A model generated the notes under the pieces. It was not told the origin of the DNA and did not search any database. It was given only the letters and a program-made list of their open reading frames with translations. The position numbers and the translations under genes were made by a program. 64,000 nt of DNA. Source: Neobacillus niacini (GTDB lineage: Bacteria; Bacillota; Bacilli; Bacillales; Cytobacillaceae). The DNA lies in contig NZ_BAWM01000152.1 in the NCBI RefSeq assembly GCF_000759675.1, positions 482,507-546,506 on the forward strand, read 5' to 3'. Each line of letters opens with the position of its first letter. Positions within the stretch are counted from its first letter, which is position 1. This document shows, piece by piece, positions 1 to 7,963 of the stretch.

Positions 1-328
1 CTGTTAGTATTTCGGGTGTGTCAACAGTTGGATCGACACTAAACGAAACAAACTCAACATTTTTCAACTCTTCCTCATCCACCATTTTTTGCAGCTTGGT
101 CATGTTAGCCGTCATCGGCGGACAAACATCTGCGCAATTAGTGAAAATAAAGTCTGCCAGCCAAATCTTCCCATCTAAATTCTTCTTTTCAAAAGGTTTA
201 TTCTCTTCTGTCACAGCAGAAAAATCATTTACTGGATAATCCAGCGGATTCTCAATCCCCTTTTGTCCACAAGCAGATAGTAGCAATGCCACAATAACAA
301 ATAATAGTAAGTATAAACGTTTCTTCAT
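1..328 (-). CDS. SCO1/SenC family copper chaperone lipoprotein (YpmQ-like), 3' end beyond window
   Basis: Partial gene: the start at 328 is present, the C-terminus lies beyond position 1. The N-terminus is a lipoprotein signal (hydrophobic stretch then LLLSACG, with the lipobox Cys around residue 20). The thioredoxin-like fold follows with the copper-binding CxxxC motif in FTNCADVCPPM. SCO proteins deliver copper to the CuA centre of cytochrome oxidase subunit II outside the membrane. A CuA subunit is encoded at 61.6 kb in this window, a possible client (inference). GGGGGA lies just upstream of the ATG. In B. subtilis ypmQ neighbours ypmP, as it broadly does here. Confidence 0.9.
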   Translation of the reverse strand, partial: MKKRLYLLLFVIVALLLSACGQKGIENPLDYPVNDFSAVTEENKPFEKKNLDGKIWLADFIFTNCADVCPPMTANMTKLQKMVDEEELKNVEFVSFSVDPTVDTPEILT

Positions 329-403
329 TTAAATCCCCCGTAACCTTTTTCTTTTCGTGATTAGTTTAACAAAGATTTGCAAAAGAGAAAAGGAAACAGT
401 TTG

Positions 404-640
404 TTAATCAATTACCCCGGTTTTTACTATTATATTATTTACATGTACTTCAAATTTTGCCTCCTTATACAACTCTCTCCCTTCCTTTTTAGATAGTGGT
501 TTTTTGCGAATTCCCACAGGGTCAACCTGTTTTTTTTTGGAAAATTCAAGCATCTGTTTTATTTGCTTTTCCATTTCTTTGTTTATTTCTTTTTCAATAA
601 ACTTGATGTTCTTCGTTGTGGTTAAATCACCATCCTGTTT
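404..640 (-). pseudogene. C-terminal remnant of a Ger(x)C-family spore germination protein
   Basis: The frame is open from within the kinase gene, but only the part outside that gene looks like protein. It has a lysine/glutamate-rich helix (FIEKEINKEMEKQIKQ) followed by VDPVGI and ends VHVNNIIVKTGVID. This matches the end of Ger(x)C lipoproteins: a helix, a vDPfG motif, then a short beta strand with a Ixx(T)G ending. No start codon, ribosome site, signal peptide or N-terminal domain is present. The remnant abuts the kinase stop codon at 642, which suggests a deletion or recombination joined the two. Family assignment is by motif only. Confidence 0.6.
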
Positions 641-641
641 C

Positions 642-2267
642 TTACTCGTCCCATAAAGGGATAAAAACCCTAAAAGTTGTTCCCTTGTCCTTTTCACTGA
701 TAACGTCAATTTGACCCTTCATTTTATCAACAATTTGGTAGCAAACCATTAGACCCATTCCCGTCCCTTTTTCCTTCAAGGAATAAAAAGCCGTCCCTAA
801 TCGTGATAATTCCTCTGGGGACATACCGATACCAGTATCCGTCACTTCAAAAACACCATAGCCATCCTGTTTATAGATTTTAAGACTAAGGGTTCCTCCA
901 TTTCTCATAGCTTCAATGCCATTCTTGACAATATTAATTAACACCTGCTTCATTTCGTTGTTATTCCCTTTTAATACGATCCCACTTTCTAAATCACTCT
1001 TAAGGGTAATATTTTGCTTCATCAGAGCAAAGGTGTTCATTAAGTCCATGACTTTGTTAGCTAATTCAGCACCATCCACCTTTTCTAGGTGGTCAAGGTC
1101 CGGTTTTGCTAGGGAGAGATAATCATTTATGATCAATTCTGCACGGTTTAACTCATCAATCATTAATCGGAGGTACATGATTTCCTCTGAACTTAAGTGA
1201 TCTTTTGATAGGAAAATCTGCAAAAAACCTCTTACCACTGTCATTGGATTACGGATTTCATGGGCAACTGATGCTGCGAGCTGACCAATCGCATTCATCT
1301 TTTCCGCACGTTGCAGTTCTTTCTGGATTTTGGTTTTGGCTATGATATTATCCATCTCTCCAATTGCCTCTTCTATTCTATGCAAACTGCTGGGGCTTGT
1401 TGGAACAGAGCCAAACTGCTTACTCGTGTCTGATAGCCGCTTAAACAGAATCGATAATTTTTCAGTCATATGATTAAATTTATCGCTTAATTCCTCCATA
1501 TCAGGCTGATCCGTAATCTGTAACTTCACATTAAAATTACCCGCGCTGACGGCATTAATCCCTGAAATAATTTCTTGCACAGGCTCCAAGGATTTCTTAA
1601 GACCCCATCTTAAAGTAAAATAAACAATAATGCTTACGATAATAAAGGAGAAAATTAAATAAAAGGCAATTTCTTCTTGATAGGAATCAATAATTGTCGC
1701 ATCGACATCGACAGCAAACAATGCAATGACTTCGCCTTTATTATTGATAATCGGTTGAAAAGCGGTAATCCACTCCCCTACCTCGTCCTGATAGACTTTC
1801 GTGCTAGTCAATTTATTCTCTTTTACAGAGGTATTAAAGGCCGTTAGAAACTCATTTCCAGGATTGTATTTGTAAAAATTCTCAACCCCAAAGGCTTTAT
1901 AATTTTTTGAAATGGCTGTAAAGGTTAATTGATTACCATCACTCTTATTCCTATCTATAATGTAACCACCTAAATACTTCGAATTTTTGTCATTTAACAT
2001 CGACACCTGATTACTGAGCTTTCTTACATATTGATTTTCCTTACCCCGTGAATCAATCGCTAATTGCACATCAAAAGAATTAATTGTTGTACTCCAAAGT
2101 GAAGCTAGCCCTTTGGCACGATCCGTTATCTGACTTTCCAACTGCTTGGTTTGATAAATAAACGTGAAACCTGCTGTTGAAATAACAATCATTAACGTGA
2201 TAAAAAAGGAAAATAATAATAGCTTTCGGTAAAGTGGCAAATCCTTAACTTGCTTTTCTTTTGACAT
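642..2267 (-). CDS. Membrane sensor histidine kinase, sporulation-kinase type
   Basis: 541 aa. Order: short cytoplasmic tail, TM1 (about residues 18-40), extracellular sensor domain of about 150 residues (Cache-like, inferred), TM2 (about 200-220), HAMP, HisKA with the phospho-acceptor in VAHEIRNPMTVVRGF, then HATPase with N box NIVKNGIEAM, DTGIGM and GTGMGL. The H-box sequence resembles B. subtilis phosphorelay kinases such as KinB/KinC/KinE. No response regulator is adjacent, so it is an orphan, as those kinases are. I chose the ATG at 2267 (GAAGGGAC 8 nt upstream) over the ATG at 2294, which has no ribosome site. Confidence 0.88.
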   Translation of the reverse strand: MSKEKQVKDLPLYRKLLLFSFFITLMIVISTAGFTFIYQTKQLESQITDRAKGLASLWSTTINSFDVQLAIDSRGKENQYVRKLSNQVSMLNDKNSKYLGGYIIDRNKSDGNQLTFTAISKNYKAFGVENFYKYNPGNEFLTAFNTSVKENKLTSTKVYQDEVGEWITAFQPIINNKGEVIALFAVDVDATIIDSYQEEIAFYLIFSFIIVSIIVYFTLRWGLKKSLEPVQEIISGINAVSAGNFNVKLQITDQPDMEELSDKFNHMTEKLSILFKRLSDTSKQFGSVPTSPSSLHRIEEAIGEMDNIIAKTKIQKELQRAEKMNAIGQLAASVAHEIRNPMTVVRGFLQIFLSKDHLSSEEIMYLRLMIDELNRAELIINDYLSLAKPDLDHLEKVDGAELANKVMDLMNTFALMKQNITLKSDLESGIVLKGNNNEMKQVLINIVKNGIEAMRNGGTLSLKIYKQDGYGVFEVTDTGIGMSPEELSRLGTAFYSLKEKGTGMGLMVCYQIVDKMKGQIDVISEKDKGTTFRVFIPLWDE

Positions 2268-2489
2268 ATGGATAGTCCCTTCAAGTTGCTTCATACATAA
2301 GAAAATTCTACAAAATAAGAGTAATTCCTTTAAAAAATGAAATAATTCACATTATATCTAAAATTAAAGTCGAATTTTTGTTTAAAGGCAAGAAGTTTTA
2401 TTGAAAAGAGAAGATATGGTATCATGAATGAGTATTCATTCAGTAAAACAGAAAATTATGAAAAAATGTATAACGTAGAGGTGGGGAAT

Positions 2490-3377
2490 ATGAGACGAAT
2501 TGGTCCGATTATGATCATTGAAGGAGCTAACAATAGTAAAGTTCCCTTTTCAAGAAGCTTGTATATTATTAGTAAAGATAAGGTACTCATCGATACGGGA
2601 GCGGATCCAGCTGAACTGCGGGAATTAGATGATCAATATGGAGTTGAATTAGTAGTCAATACCCATTACCATCCCGATCATACCTTACATAACCATTTGT
2701 TTCGCAATGCAGAAAAATGGATAAATCCACTTGAATTTGAAACCATCCAGTCCATTGAAGGAATGGCGAAAGAAAACGGAGTATATCAGGAATGGGGACC
2801 CGAAGGTGTAGAAGCATTACGAAAGCACTTCCCAAAGAAATGGGTGCAAAACCTCGGAGAAATTTCCGGAACATATCAATATGAAGAAGAATACAACTTT
2901 AGCGGTGTAAAGGTGAACTTTCTACATACACCCGGTCACACAAAAGGATATACCAGTCCCTACTTTCCGGAATTAGGCGTCGTCTATGTTGGTGATTTTG
3001 ATATGACCTCTTTTGGACCATGGTACTTTGGCACCGATGGGGATATTGACGAGTTTATCGAATCGAGTAAATTTCTGCTAGAGGTGGAAGCTTCAACTTA
3101 TATCACCGGTCATCAAAAAGGAGTTTTCAAGAAACTGGAATTTATAGAAGCTATGGGCAAATTTTTAGCAATCATCGAACAACGAGACCAAACAATCGAT
3201 AAGTATGTTCGTCAGGGGATGAACTTCGAAGAACTCACAAATATCGGGATCTTCTACCCGAAAAAAATGCTCGACGTACTAATTCTCAAAACGTGGGAAC
3301 GAAGTGGGATTCGCAAGCACTTACAGCGTCTAGGATATAGTGTTCAGGCATCTGAAATTCAGTTGGTCAATAAATAA
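2490..3377 (+). CDS. MBL-fold metallo-hydrolase
   Basis: 295 aa from the ATG at 2490. The metal-binding HxHxDH motif is THYHPDHTLHNH, followed by HTPGHTKGY, a GDFDM aspartate loop and a late histidine in ITGHQKG, so the dinuclear zinc site looks complete. Substrate unknown; the family includes glyoxalase II-like and lactonase-like hydrolases. An upstream ATG at 2424 is in frame, but GAGGTGGGGA sits directly before 2490, so the shorter form is preferred. The gene is divergent from the kinase and convergent with the DegV gene, with a hairpin between. Confidence 0.85.
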   Translation: MRRIGPIMIIEGANNSKVPFSRSLYIISKDKVLIDTGADPAELRELDDQYGVELVVNTHYHPDHTLHNHLFRNAEKWINPLEFETIQSIEGMAKENGVYQEWGPEGVEALRKHFPKKWVQNLGEISGTYQYEEEYNFSGVKVNFLHTPGHTKGYTSPYFPELGVVYVGDFDMTSFGPWYFGTDGDIDEFIESSKFLLEVEASTYITGHQKGVFKKLEFIEAMGKFLAIIEQRDQTIDKYVRQGMNFEELTNIGIFYPKKMLDVLILKTWERSGIRKHLQRLGYSVQASEIQLVNK

Positions 3378-3399
3378 GGATGGTGCCTGTGCACCATCC
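3378..3399. terminator. Hairpin between convergent genes
   Basis: Perfect 9-bp stem GGATGGTGC / GCACCATCC with a 4-nt loop, directly after the MBL stop codon and just before the end of the DegV gene. The T-run is weak on both sides, so terminator strength is uncertain. Confidence 0.6.
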
Positions 3400-3406
3400 C
3401 ATTCTC

Positions 3407-4249
3407 TTAATCAGTATAGTACATTAACGCAATAGCACCTGGTCCGGTATGTGTGCTAATGGTCGGACCTGTATAGTCAACAGAGGTATCCTGATATCCG
3501 GTTAATTCAATGATGGATTCTTTAACTTTTGACGCTAATCCGTGGGCCTCAGCATGAGCAATGCCAACCCCTTTAACCGTTTTCCCTTTAATATCTTCTG
3601 CAAATTGTTTAGCCATCCATTTAACTACTTGTGAATGACTGCGCACCTTTGCTACTGGATTGTATTCGGCACCTTCTAATGAGGCAATTGGCTTGATATT
3701 AAGTAAGGAACCAATGAACGCCTTCCCTTTCCCAATCCTTCCGCCTTTCACCATATTCTCTAATGTATCTATCATAATATATAGCTTCGAGTTTTGACGG
3801 ACAGAATCGAGGCGGTTGAGGATTTCCTCTAGACTTTTACCCTGCTTCGCCATTTCAGCAGCTTCTCGAACCTGGAACTGGAGAGCAATCGATATAAACT
3901 CGGAGTCGATCACCGTTACCTTCGTCTTCGTCATTTGTGCTGCACTTTCAGCAGAGCGAACCGTTCCGCTCATTTTACCTGTCATATGTATAGAAATAAC
4001 TTCATAGCCTTCTTCCCCAAGTCGATCATACACTTCAAGGAAGGTTCCAGCGGAAGGCTGCGAACTTTTCGGTAAATCCTCTAAGCTCTTCATCGTTTCC
4101 ATAAATTCAGCAGGTTGAATTTCCACCCGATCTAAATAGGTTTCACCATTTATCGTAACAGACAATGGCACGACCACAACACCTAGCTTTTCAGCCTGTT
4201 CTATTGTCATATCCATGGTGGAATCCGTTACAATCTTAATCTTGCTCAT
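3407..4249 (-). CDS. DegV family fatty-acid-binding protein (copy 1)
   Basis: 280 aa, full family length. N-terminal KIVTDSTMDM is the conserved DegV start, where the Ser/Thr contacts the lipid carboxylate. SSQPSAGTF, SGT and TISTHTGPGA are further family motifs. DegV/FakB proteins bind fatty acids and present them to FakA for phosphorylation in the cytoplasm. No FakA is in this window. A second paralogue lies at 34669-35517. Confidence 0.92.
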   Translation of the reverse strand: MSKIKIVTDSTMDMTIEQAEKLGVVVVPLSVTINGETYLDRVEIQPAEFMETMKSLEDLPKSSQPSAGTFLEVYDRLGEEGYEVISIHMTGKMSGTVRSAESAAQMTKTKVTVIDSEFISIALQFQVREAAEMAKQGKSLEEILNRLDSVRQNSKLYIMIDTLENMVKGGRIGKGKAFIGSLLNIKPIASLEGAEYNPVAKVRSHSQVVKWMAKQFAEDIKGKTVKGVGIAHAEAHGLASKVKESIIELTGYQDTSVDYTGPTISTHTGPGAIALMYYTD

Positions 4250-4352
4250 TTACTCACATCCCTAGGATTTCTCCATTGTATTATACCTGTTCCCTTTTAT
4301 ATAAGATATAAATTCCCCTATTTTCATAAAATAAATGTGAAAATAAACAAAA

Positions 4353-4615
4353 AGCGGAAGCGCCTTGATCAGGGAAAAATACAGTTCAATTTTTCCTAGG
4401 GGCGACAGGCATAAGACGAGACGGCGAGAAGGTTGTTTCTTTAACCTTCTTGATGGATTGTCAGAAATGTGGAGGCGACTGCCCTGGTACGAAGGCATAA
4501 GACGAACCCTGCAAGAAGGCACTCTTTGCCCTCTTCAGGGGGTGGCTTATGACTCGAGTCCCAAGGAGCCGCAACTAGACAAGCTTATGACCCCGAGCCC
4601 CTAGGCGCTGCAGCT
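4353..4615. repeat. Interspersed repeat, long form, copy A (about 263 bp)
   Basis: Begins AGCGGAAGCGCCTTG and ends CTAGGCGCTGCAGCT, so the ends are imperfect inverted repeats (AGCGGAAGCGCCT against AGCTCCAGCGCCT in the better-kept copies). It is nearly identical over its length to 52559-52820 and shares ends and internal GACAGGCATAAGACG-like motifs with 42760-42872. Internal complementary blocks (GAAGGTT / AACCTTC and others) predict strong RNA folding. ORFs across it are by-products of the repeat. It fills most of the gap between the DegV gene and DUF2535. Confidence 0.85.
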
Positions 4616-4680
4616 GGATTCAGAAAACTTTTCTAAGTAATTTTTAAATATTTATGATTAAATCTCTTCAAAAAATAAAA

Positions 4681-4702
4681 GAACACCGGGTATCCGATGT
4701 TC
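4681..4702 (-). terminator. Terminator of the DUF2535 gene
   Basis: Stem GAACACCGG / CCGATGTTC (one mismatch) followed on the minus strand by TTTTATTTTTTG. Confidence 0.75.
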
Positions 4703-4710
4703 GAAAGGTA

Positions 4711-5004
4711 TTAAGCGTTATTCTTTAATTCTTCTACTTTAAACAGTGCTTCATAATCAGGCCATTTCATAACCTTTTTCAAATACTCTTTAAACGAATA
4801 GCATTTTTTCGGTATCTTTTCCTGATAAATCGACGTAATAAACGCCTGTAAACGGACTTGGATCATAAATTTATAAGTGCTACCTTCCTCCAATACAGGA
4901 ATATCCATGACTTTAACCTTCTGTCCAACAACATTTTTGAACTCTAGGCTTTTGAATAACAAAATATCAATCCTCTTTTTCACCCGTTTGATTATATTAT
5001 ACAC
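4711..5004 (-). CDS. DUF2535 family protein (YpmP-like)
   Basis: 97 aa including a basic N-terminal extension; a shorter start within the first 15 codons is possible because B. subtilis YpmP is shorter. Core motifs LLFKSLEFKNVVGQKVK, MIQVRLQAF and YLKKVMKWPDYEALF match the DUF2535 family as I know it. Function unknown; cytoplasmic, no membrane segment. In B. subtilis ypmP sits beside ypmQ (SCO1). Here the two are separated by the kinase, MBL and DegV genes. Confidence 0.75.
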   Translation of the reverse strand: MYNIIKRVKKRIDILLFKSLEFKNVVGQKVKVMDIPVLEEGSTYKFMIQVRLQAFITSIYQEKIPKKCYSFKEYLKKVMKWPDYEALFKVEELKNNA

Positions 5005-5075
5005 CTAAGAGCACTCGAAATGTGTCTAAATCTGCTTGGTTTAAAAAATATTTATGAACATTTTTTTGAAAATTA

Positions 5076-5168
5076 TTATTTCGGGGAACAAAAAACAGGC
5101 AAATCGCGGATTAAGCGGTGGCACAATTCACCACCATCACCATGTGCTAAACTGATAAATTTCTCCAT
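5076..5168 (-). pseudogene. hypE remnant (N-terminal 30 codons)
   Basis: The ATG at 5168 overlaps the stop of the hypD remnant (TGATG), an arrangement expected of a coupled hypD-hypE pair. The 30-residue peptide has SLAHGDGGELCHRLIRDL, which resembles the HypE N-terminus (LaHGsGGklmhrLI). It then meets a TAA, so about 90% of the gene is gone. HypE makes the cyanide ligand of [NiFe] hydrogenase with HypF. No other hydrogenase gene is visible nearby. Confidence 0.7.
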
Positions 5169-5380
5169 CAGAAACTCTCCCTCATGTATTGATAGTAGGC
5201 TGCACAGCTTCCTTCTGCAGAAACCATACATGGTCCGATTTGATTCATTGGATGGCAGGCTTTACCGAACAGTGGACATTCAGTTGACGGTATTAACCCG
5301 CGGATGACCTCGCCACAGCGGCATTTTGTTTTTCTCGGCTCACCGACCTCAACATTGAATCGTTTCTTCGCATTGTATTT
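5168..5380 (-). pseudogene. hypD remnant (C-terminal ~70 codons)
   Basis: Minus-strand frame of 70 codons, opened by a stop at 5381-5383 and closed by TGA at 5168-5170. It carries CRCGEVIRGL, STECPLFGKACHP and IGPCMVSAEGSCAAYYQY, the diagnostic cysteine-rich end of HypD, the Fe-S scaffold for the Fe(CN)2CO cofactor of [NiFe] hydrogenase. No start codon, ribosome site or N-terminal domain remains. Together with the hypE stub it marks a lost hydrogenase-maturation operon immediately downstream of tatAC. Confidence 0.82.
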
Positions 5381-5427
5381 TTATGATTTTTTCATTGTTT
5401 AACTTGAAAATAGTGTTAAATAGGCAT

Positions 5428-5464
5428 AAAAAAGCCTCCAGAGAATTTTCTCTGAAGGCCTTTT
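5428..5464 (-). terminator. tatC terminator
   Basis: Stem GCCTCCAGAGA / TCTCTGAAGGC with a short ATTT loop. On the minus strand it is followed by six T, just past the tatC stop codon. Confidence 0.85.
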
Positions 5465-5475
5465 ATCAATCATTA

Positions 5476-6219
5476 TTATGCTTCTGCAAACTCATCTTCC
5501 TCTTCCTGTATCTTTTTCATTCGTTTCTTATAAACAAACTTCGATAAGTTTATAGAGATTTCATATAGCAGTAGCAATGGTAAAGTCACTACAAAATCCG
5601 ACATAAAATCTGGAGGAGTAATTACGATTGCAATCAAGATTAACACGAAGTATGCATACTTACGGATTTTCGCTAACACGAATGGATTAATAATTCCTAA
5701 TGAAGTTAAGAACATAACGACCGCTGGCAGCTCGAATAATACTCCAAACGGAAGGGTCATATTCAAAATAAAGCGGAAATATCGATCAGCTGTAAAATTC
5801 GTTGCAAACATCTCGGCACCCATTTTGACTAAAAACTCTAGTACCATAGGGAAAATGATAAAGTAACCAAAAGCAAGTCCAACAATAAATAAAATAAACA
5901 ATGCTGGAATATACGATAAAGTAATTTTTCTCTCGAGAGGTTTAAGAGCCGGCTTCACAAACATCCATAATTGGCTTGCCAACACCGGGATGGTGCCTGT
6001 AATCGCGATAACTGTCGCAATCATGAAATAAACCCAAATAATATCACTAGGTCCAAGTACAATCAATTTAACATCGAGATCTCGAACTAACCAACTGTAG
6101 ATATCGGTCACATAAATGAATCCGACAATAAAAAAAACAACAAACGCAACTGCGGCAATAATAATCCGTTTCCGCAATTCATCTAAATGATCAACTAATT
6201 GTAATTCTTTATCTTCCAT
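5476..6219 (-). CDS. tatC: Sec-independent protein translocase TatC
   Basis: 247 aa, typical length, six predicted TM helices. The N-terminus has the conserved HLDELRKR twin-arginine-signal recognition motif, and LPFGVLFELP is the conserved mid-protein TatC motif with its glutamate. TatC recognises twin-arginine signal peptides of folded exported proteins and works with TatA in the membrane. tatA lies 120 bp upstream on the same strand. Tat is the export route of exported [NiFe] hydrogenases, which fits the hyp remnants downstream. Confidence 0.95.
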   Translation of the reverse strand: MEDKELQLVDHLDELRKRIIIAAVAFVVFFIVGFIYVTDIYSWLVRDLDVKLIVLGPSDIIWVYFMIATVIAITGTIPVLASQLWMFVKPALKPLERKITLSYIPALFILFIVGLAFGYFIIFPMVLEFLVKMGAEMFATNFTADRYFRFILNMTLPFGVLFELPAVVMFLTSLGIINPFVLAKIRKYAYFVLILIAIVITPPDFMSDFVVTLPLLLLYEISINLSKFVYKKRMKKIQEEEDEFAEA

Positions 6220-6310
6220 GTATTTCCCCTGCCAATTTCAATGGTTGAAAATGTTTTTTAACAGAAAACATGTTTACCAACAATTTTATAGTTTAAAAGA
6301 CGAATGAAGA

Positions 6311-6339
6311 AAAAAAGGTGCAAGAAAGAATCTTACACC
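6311..6339 (-). terminator. Hairpin after tatA
   Basis: Stem GGTGCAAGA / TCTTACACC (one mismatch), loop AAGAA, then a run of T on the minus strand directly after the tatA stop codon. It sits between tatA and tatC and could lower tatC expression relative to tatA. Confidence 0.75.
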
Positions 6340-6534
6340 TTATTTAGTCAATTTTTGCTTTTCTTCATCGATGTCCTTCATCACGTCATCCGTTAATTCA
6401 CGAGTTGACTTCTTGAATTCCTTCAATGTTTGTCCGAAGGCGCGTCCAATTTCAGGCAGCTTCTTAGGTCCAAAGATGATGAGGGCTAGAGTTAAAATAA
6501 GGATTAATCCTGGAATTCCAATATTTGAGAACAT
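6340..6534 (-). CDS. tatA: Sec-independent protein translocase TatA
   Basis: 64 aa. One N-terminal TM helix (GIPGLILILTLALIIFGP), the FGPKKLPEIGRAFG hinge that opens the amphipathic helix, then a charged tail. This is the pore-forming partner of TatC. It resembles the TatA type of minimal TatAC systems in Bacillus, which have no TatB. Confidence 0.95.
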   Translation of the reverse strand: MFSNIGIPGLILILTLALIIFGPKKLPEIGRAFGQTLKEFKKSTRELTDDVMKDIDEEKQKLTK

Positions 6535-6759
6535 TGATTTACATCCCCTTTAGTTAATTATCTTACTACTACGATTATAGTATTGATATACCGTTTTGAG
6601 TAAAATATGCGAAAAAATTCATATTAATTTCACATTATCAAAGAAATATTACCTAGATGTGATTTTTTGCATTTATTTCTCCACTATTTACTCTTAACAA
6701 TTTACCAAGAACAACCCCTGAAGTCAATGTAAATTCCAACTTTAAATTGTATAAATATT

Positions 6760-6788
6760 TTGACAATTAGTCGAATAACATTTATAAT
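6760..6788 (+). promoter_or_regulatory. Consensus sigma-A promoter
   Basis: TTGACA (6760-6765), exactly 17 bp, TATAAT (6783-6788): a perfect match to the vegetative consensus, about 50 bp before the small gene at 6838. It also shows that the in-frame codons upstream of 6838 are untranslated. Confidence 0.85.
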
Positions 6789-6837
6789 TTCATCAACAGA
6801 AACATATACTATTGGAAACTTATATGGAATGGATGTG

Positions 6838-7083
6838 ATGAAGATGGAATTTTCACTCAGTAGTTTTGATGGAGCCCTGCCAGTAGAAGTAACCATCGAT
6901 GAAGAGAACGGTAGGTATATGATTCGCAAAAGTGACAGAAGTGGGGAATACTTTAATAGCCCTAACGAGTTAATTCAATGGGTGAAAGCACATTTCCATG
7001 AGGAAGACTTCTGCCATCCAGATGAATTCAGAGGAATGCTTGATAAATTAGCAGATTATGAATTAAATGGTTCCTATTTTTAA
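6838..7083 (+). CDS. Conserved hypothetical protein, 81 aa
   Basis: Not recognised. Starts MKMEFSLSSFDGALPVEV; acidic, no signal or membrane segment, one Cys, ends in LNGSYF. The frame is open from 6760, but a perfect promoter occupies 6760-6788, so the start must be at 6838 or 6844. A GGAATGGATG region is available as ribosome site. It is followed by a perfect 16-bp terminator stem, so it is a monocistronic gene. Confidence 0.7.
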   Translation: MKMEFSLSSFDGALPVEVTIDEENGRYMIRKSDRSGEYFNSPNELIQWVKAHFHEEDFCHPDEFRGMLDKLADYELNGSYF

Positions 7084-7120
7084 AAAGAAAGAAGCATCGT
7101 GAGTCGATGCTTCTTTCTTT
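7084..7120. terminator. Bidirectional terminator
   Basis: Perfect 16-bp stem from 7084-7099 to 7105-7120 with a TGAGT loop and T-rich flank on both strands, between two convergent genes. Confidence 0.9.
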
Positions 7121-7121
7121 A

Positions 7122-7847
7122 TTATGCAATATTCCAGGATTCCCGGATAGCAATTATCAATTGACGAACATCTTCCGCTATCTCTTTATATTCTTTAAGG
7201 CAATAAACTTTAGGATCGATATGGTGACCAATAGTTACCTTGATATGTGCTGGTTTTATTAAACGTCTATTTTTTTCAAAAACATCAGCGGTACCTTTAA
7301 TGGCGATGGGAACAATTGGCACCCCAGCATCCTTTGCGAGACGAATGCCTCCAACTTTAAAAGGTTGGACAGGTCCTCCTTTGCTTCTCGTTCCCTCTGG
7401 AAAGATAACAAGTGAATGACCTTCTTTCAGTAATTTTACAGCTTCTTGCATACTGTTGAGTGCTTGCTGACGGTTTTTACGATCAATAAGTACACAATTA
7501 ATGGCGTCCAGCCATGAAGAAATGATGGGCACTTTTTTTACTTCTATTTTTGATACAAAGCCGAATGGTTTATCAATTATCCCTAAAAGCACAGGTATAT
7601 CAAAATCACTTTCATGATTCGCAATGAAAACAATGGGTCCATCTGGGATCAAATCCAATCCCTCAACACTTACCTTAGAACCTGTCAACTTCATAAACAT
7701 CTTCGAAAATCGTTTTGGGTATTCATGAGCTATTTTATCTCGTTCCTTGACTGGTAAATGTCTCAACTTCTTTATTCTTGCTAGCTGCGGCATGCTGTAA
7801 ATTAAAAAACCGCTCATGTACAAAAAGCATGTGATCAGCCTAAACAT
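7122..7847 (-). CDS. 1-acyl-sn-glycerol-3-phosphate acyltransferase (PlsC family)
   Basis: 241 aa. Acyltransferase motif I is NHESDFDIP (NHxxxxD, catalytic His and Asp); motif III is FPEGTRSKGG; a later VPIVPIAIKG is motif IV. One N-terminal membrane helix. The enzyme would transfer an acyl chain to lysophosphatidate at the inner face of the membrane during phospholipid synthesis. It lies upstream of nothing closely spaced, about 100 bp from dfrA, so it is probably its own unit. Confidence 0.9.
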   Translation of the reverse strand: MFRLITCFLYMSGFLIYSMPQLARIKKLRHLPVKERDKIAHEYPKRFSKMFMKLTGSKVSVEGLDLIPDGPIVFIANHESDFDIPVLLGIIDKPFGFVSKIEVKKVPIISSWLDAINCVLIDRKNRQQALNSMQEAVKLLKEGHSLVIFPEGTRSKGGPVQPFKVGGIRLAKDAGVPIVPIAIKGTADVFEKNRRLIKPAHIKVTIGHHIDPKVYCLKEYKEIAEDVRQLIIAIRESWNIA

Positions 7848-7933
7848 AAATGCCCCCTTTTTTCGTTCTAAAATAGTATAAAGCAGAAAAGGAAAATTGG
7901 TTTAGGTTAATTGTGATTATTTTTAAAACATAC

Positions 7934-7963
7934 AAAAGACAGCCAATTTAATGGCTGCCTTTT
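7934..7963 (-). terminator. dfrA terminator
   Basis: Stem AAAAGACAGCCA / TGGCTGCCTTTT (one mismatch), overlapping the final codons of dfrA. Confidence 0.8.

Noticed and set aside
642..709. N-terminal part of the Ger(x)C ORF within the kinase gene
   Set aside because: This stretch is the kinase's natural C-terminus read in another frame; the Ger similarity starts after it.
4262..4604. ORFs on both strands over the repeat at 4.35 kb
   Set aside because: They arise from the repeat; similar ORFs appear in copy E and no ribosome site or codon bias supports them.
5020..5307. 95-codon plus-strand ORF
   Set aside because: It is antisense to the hypD/hypE remnants, which have recognisable protein motifs.
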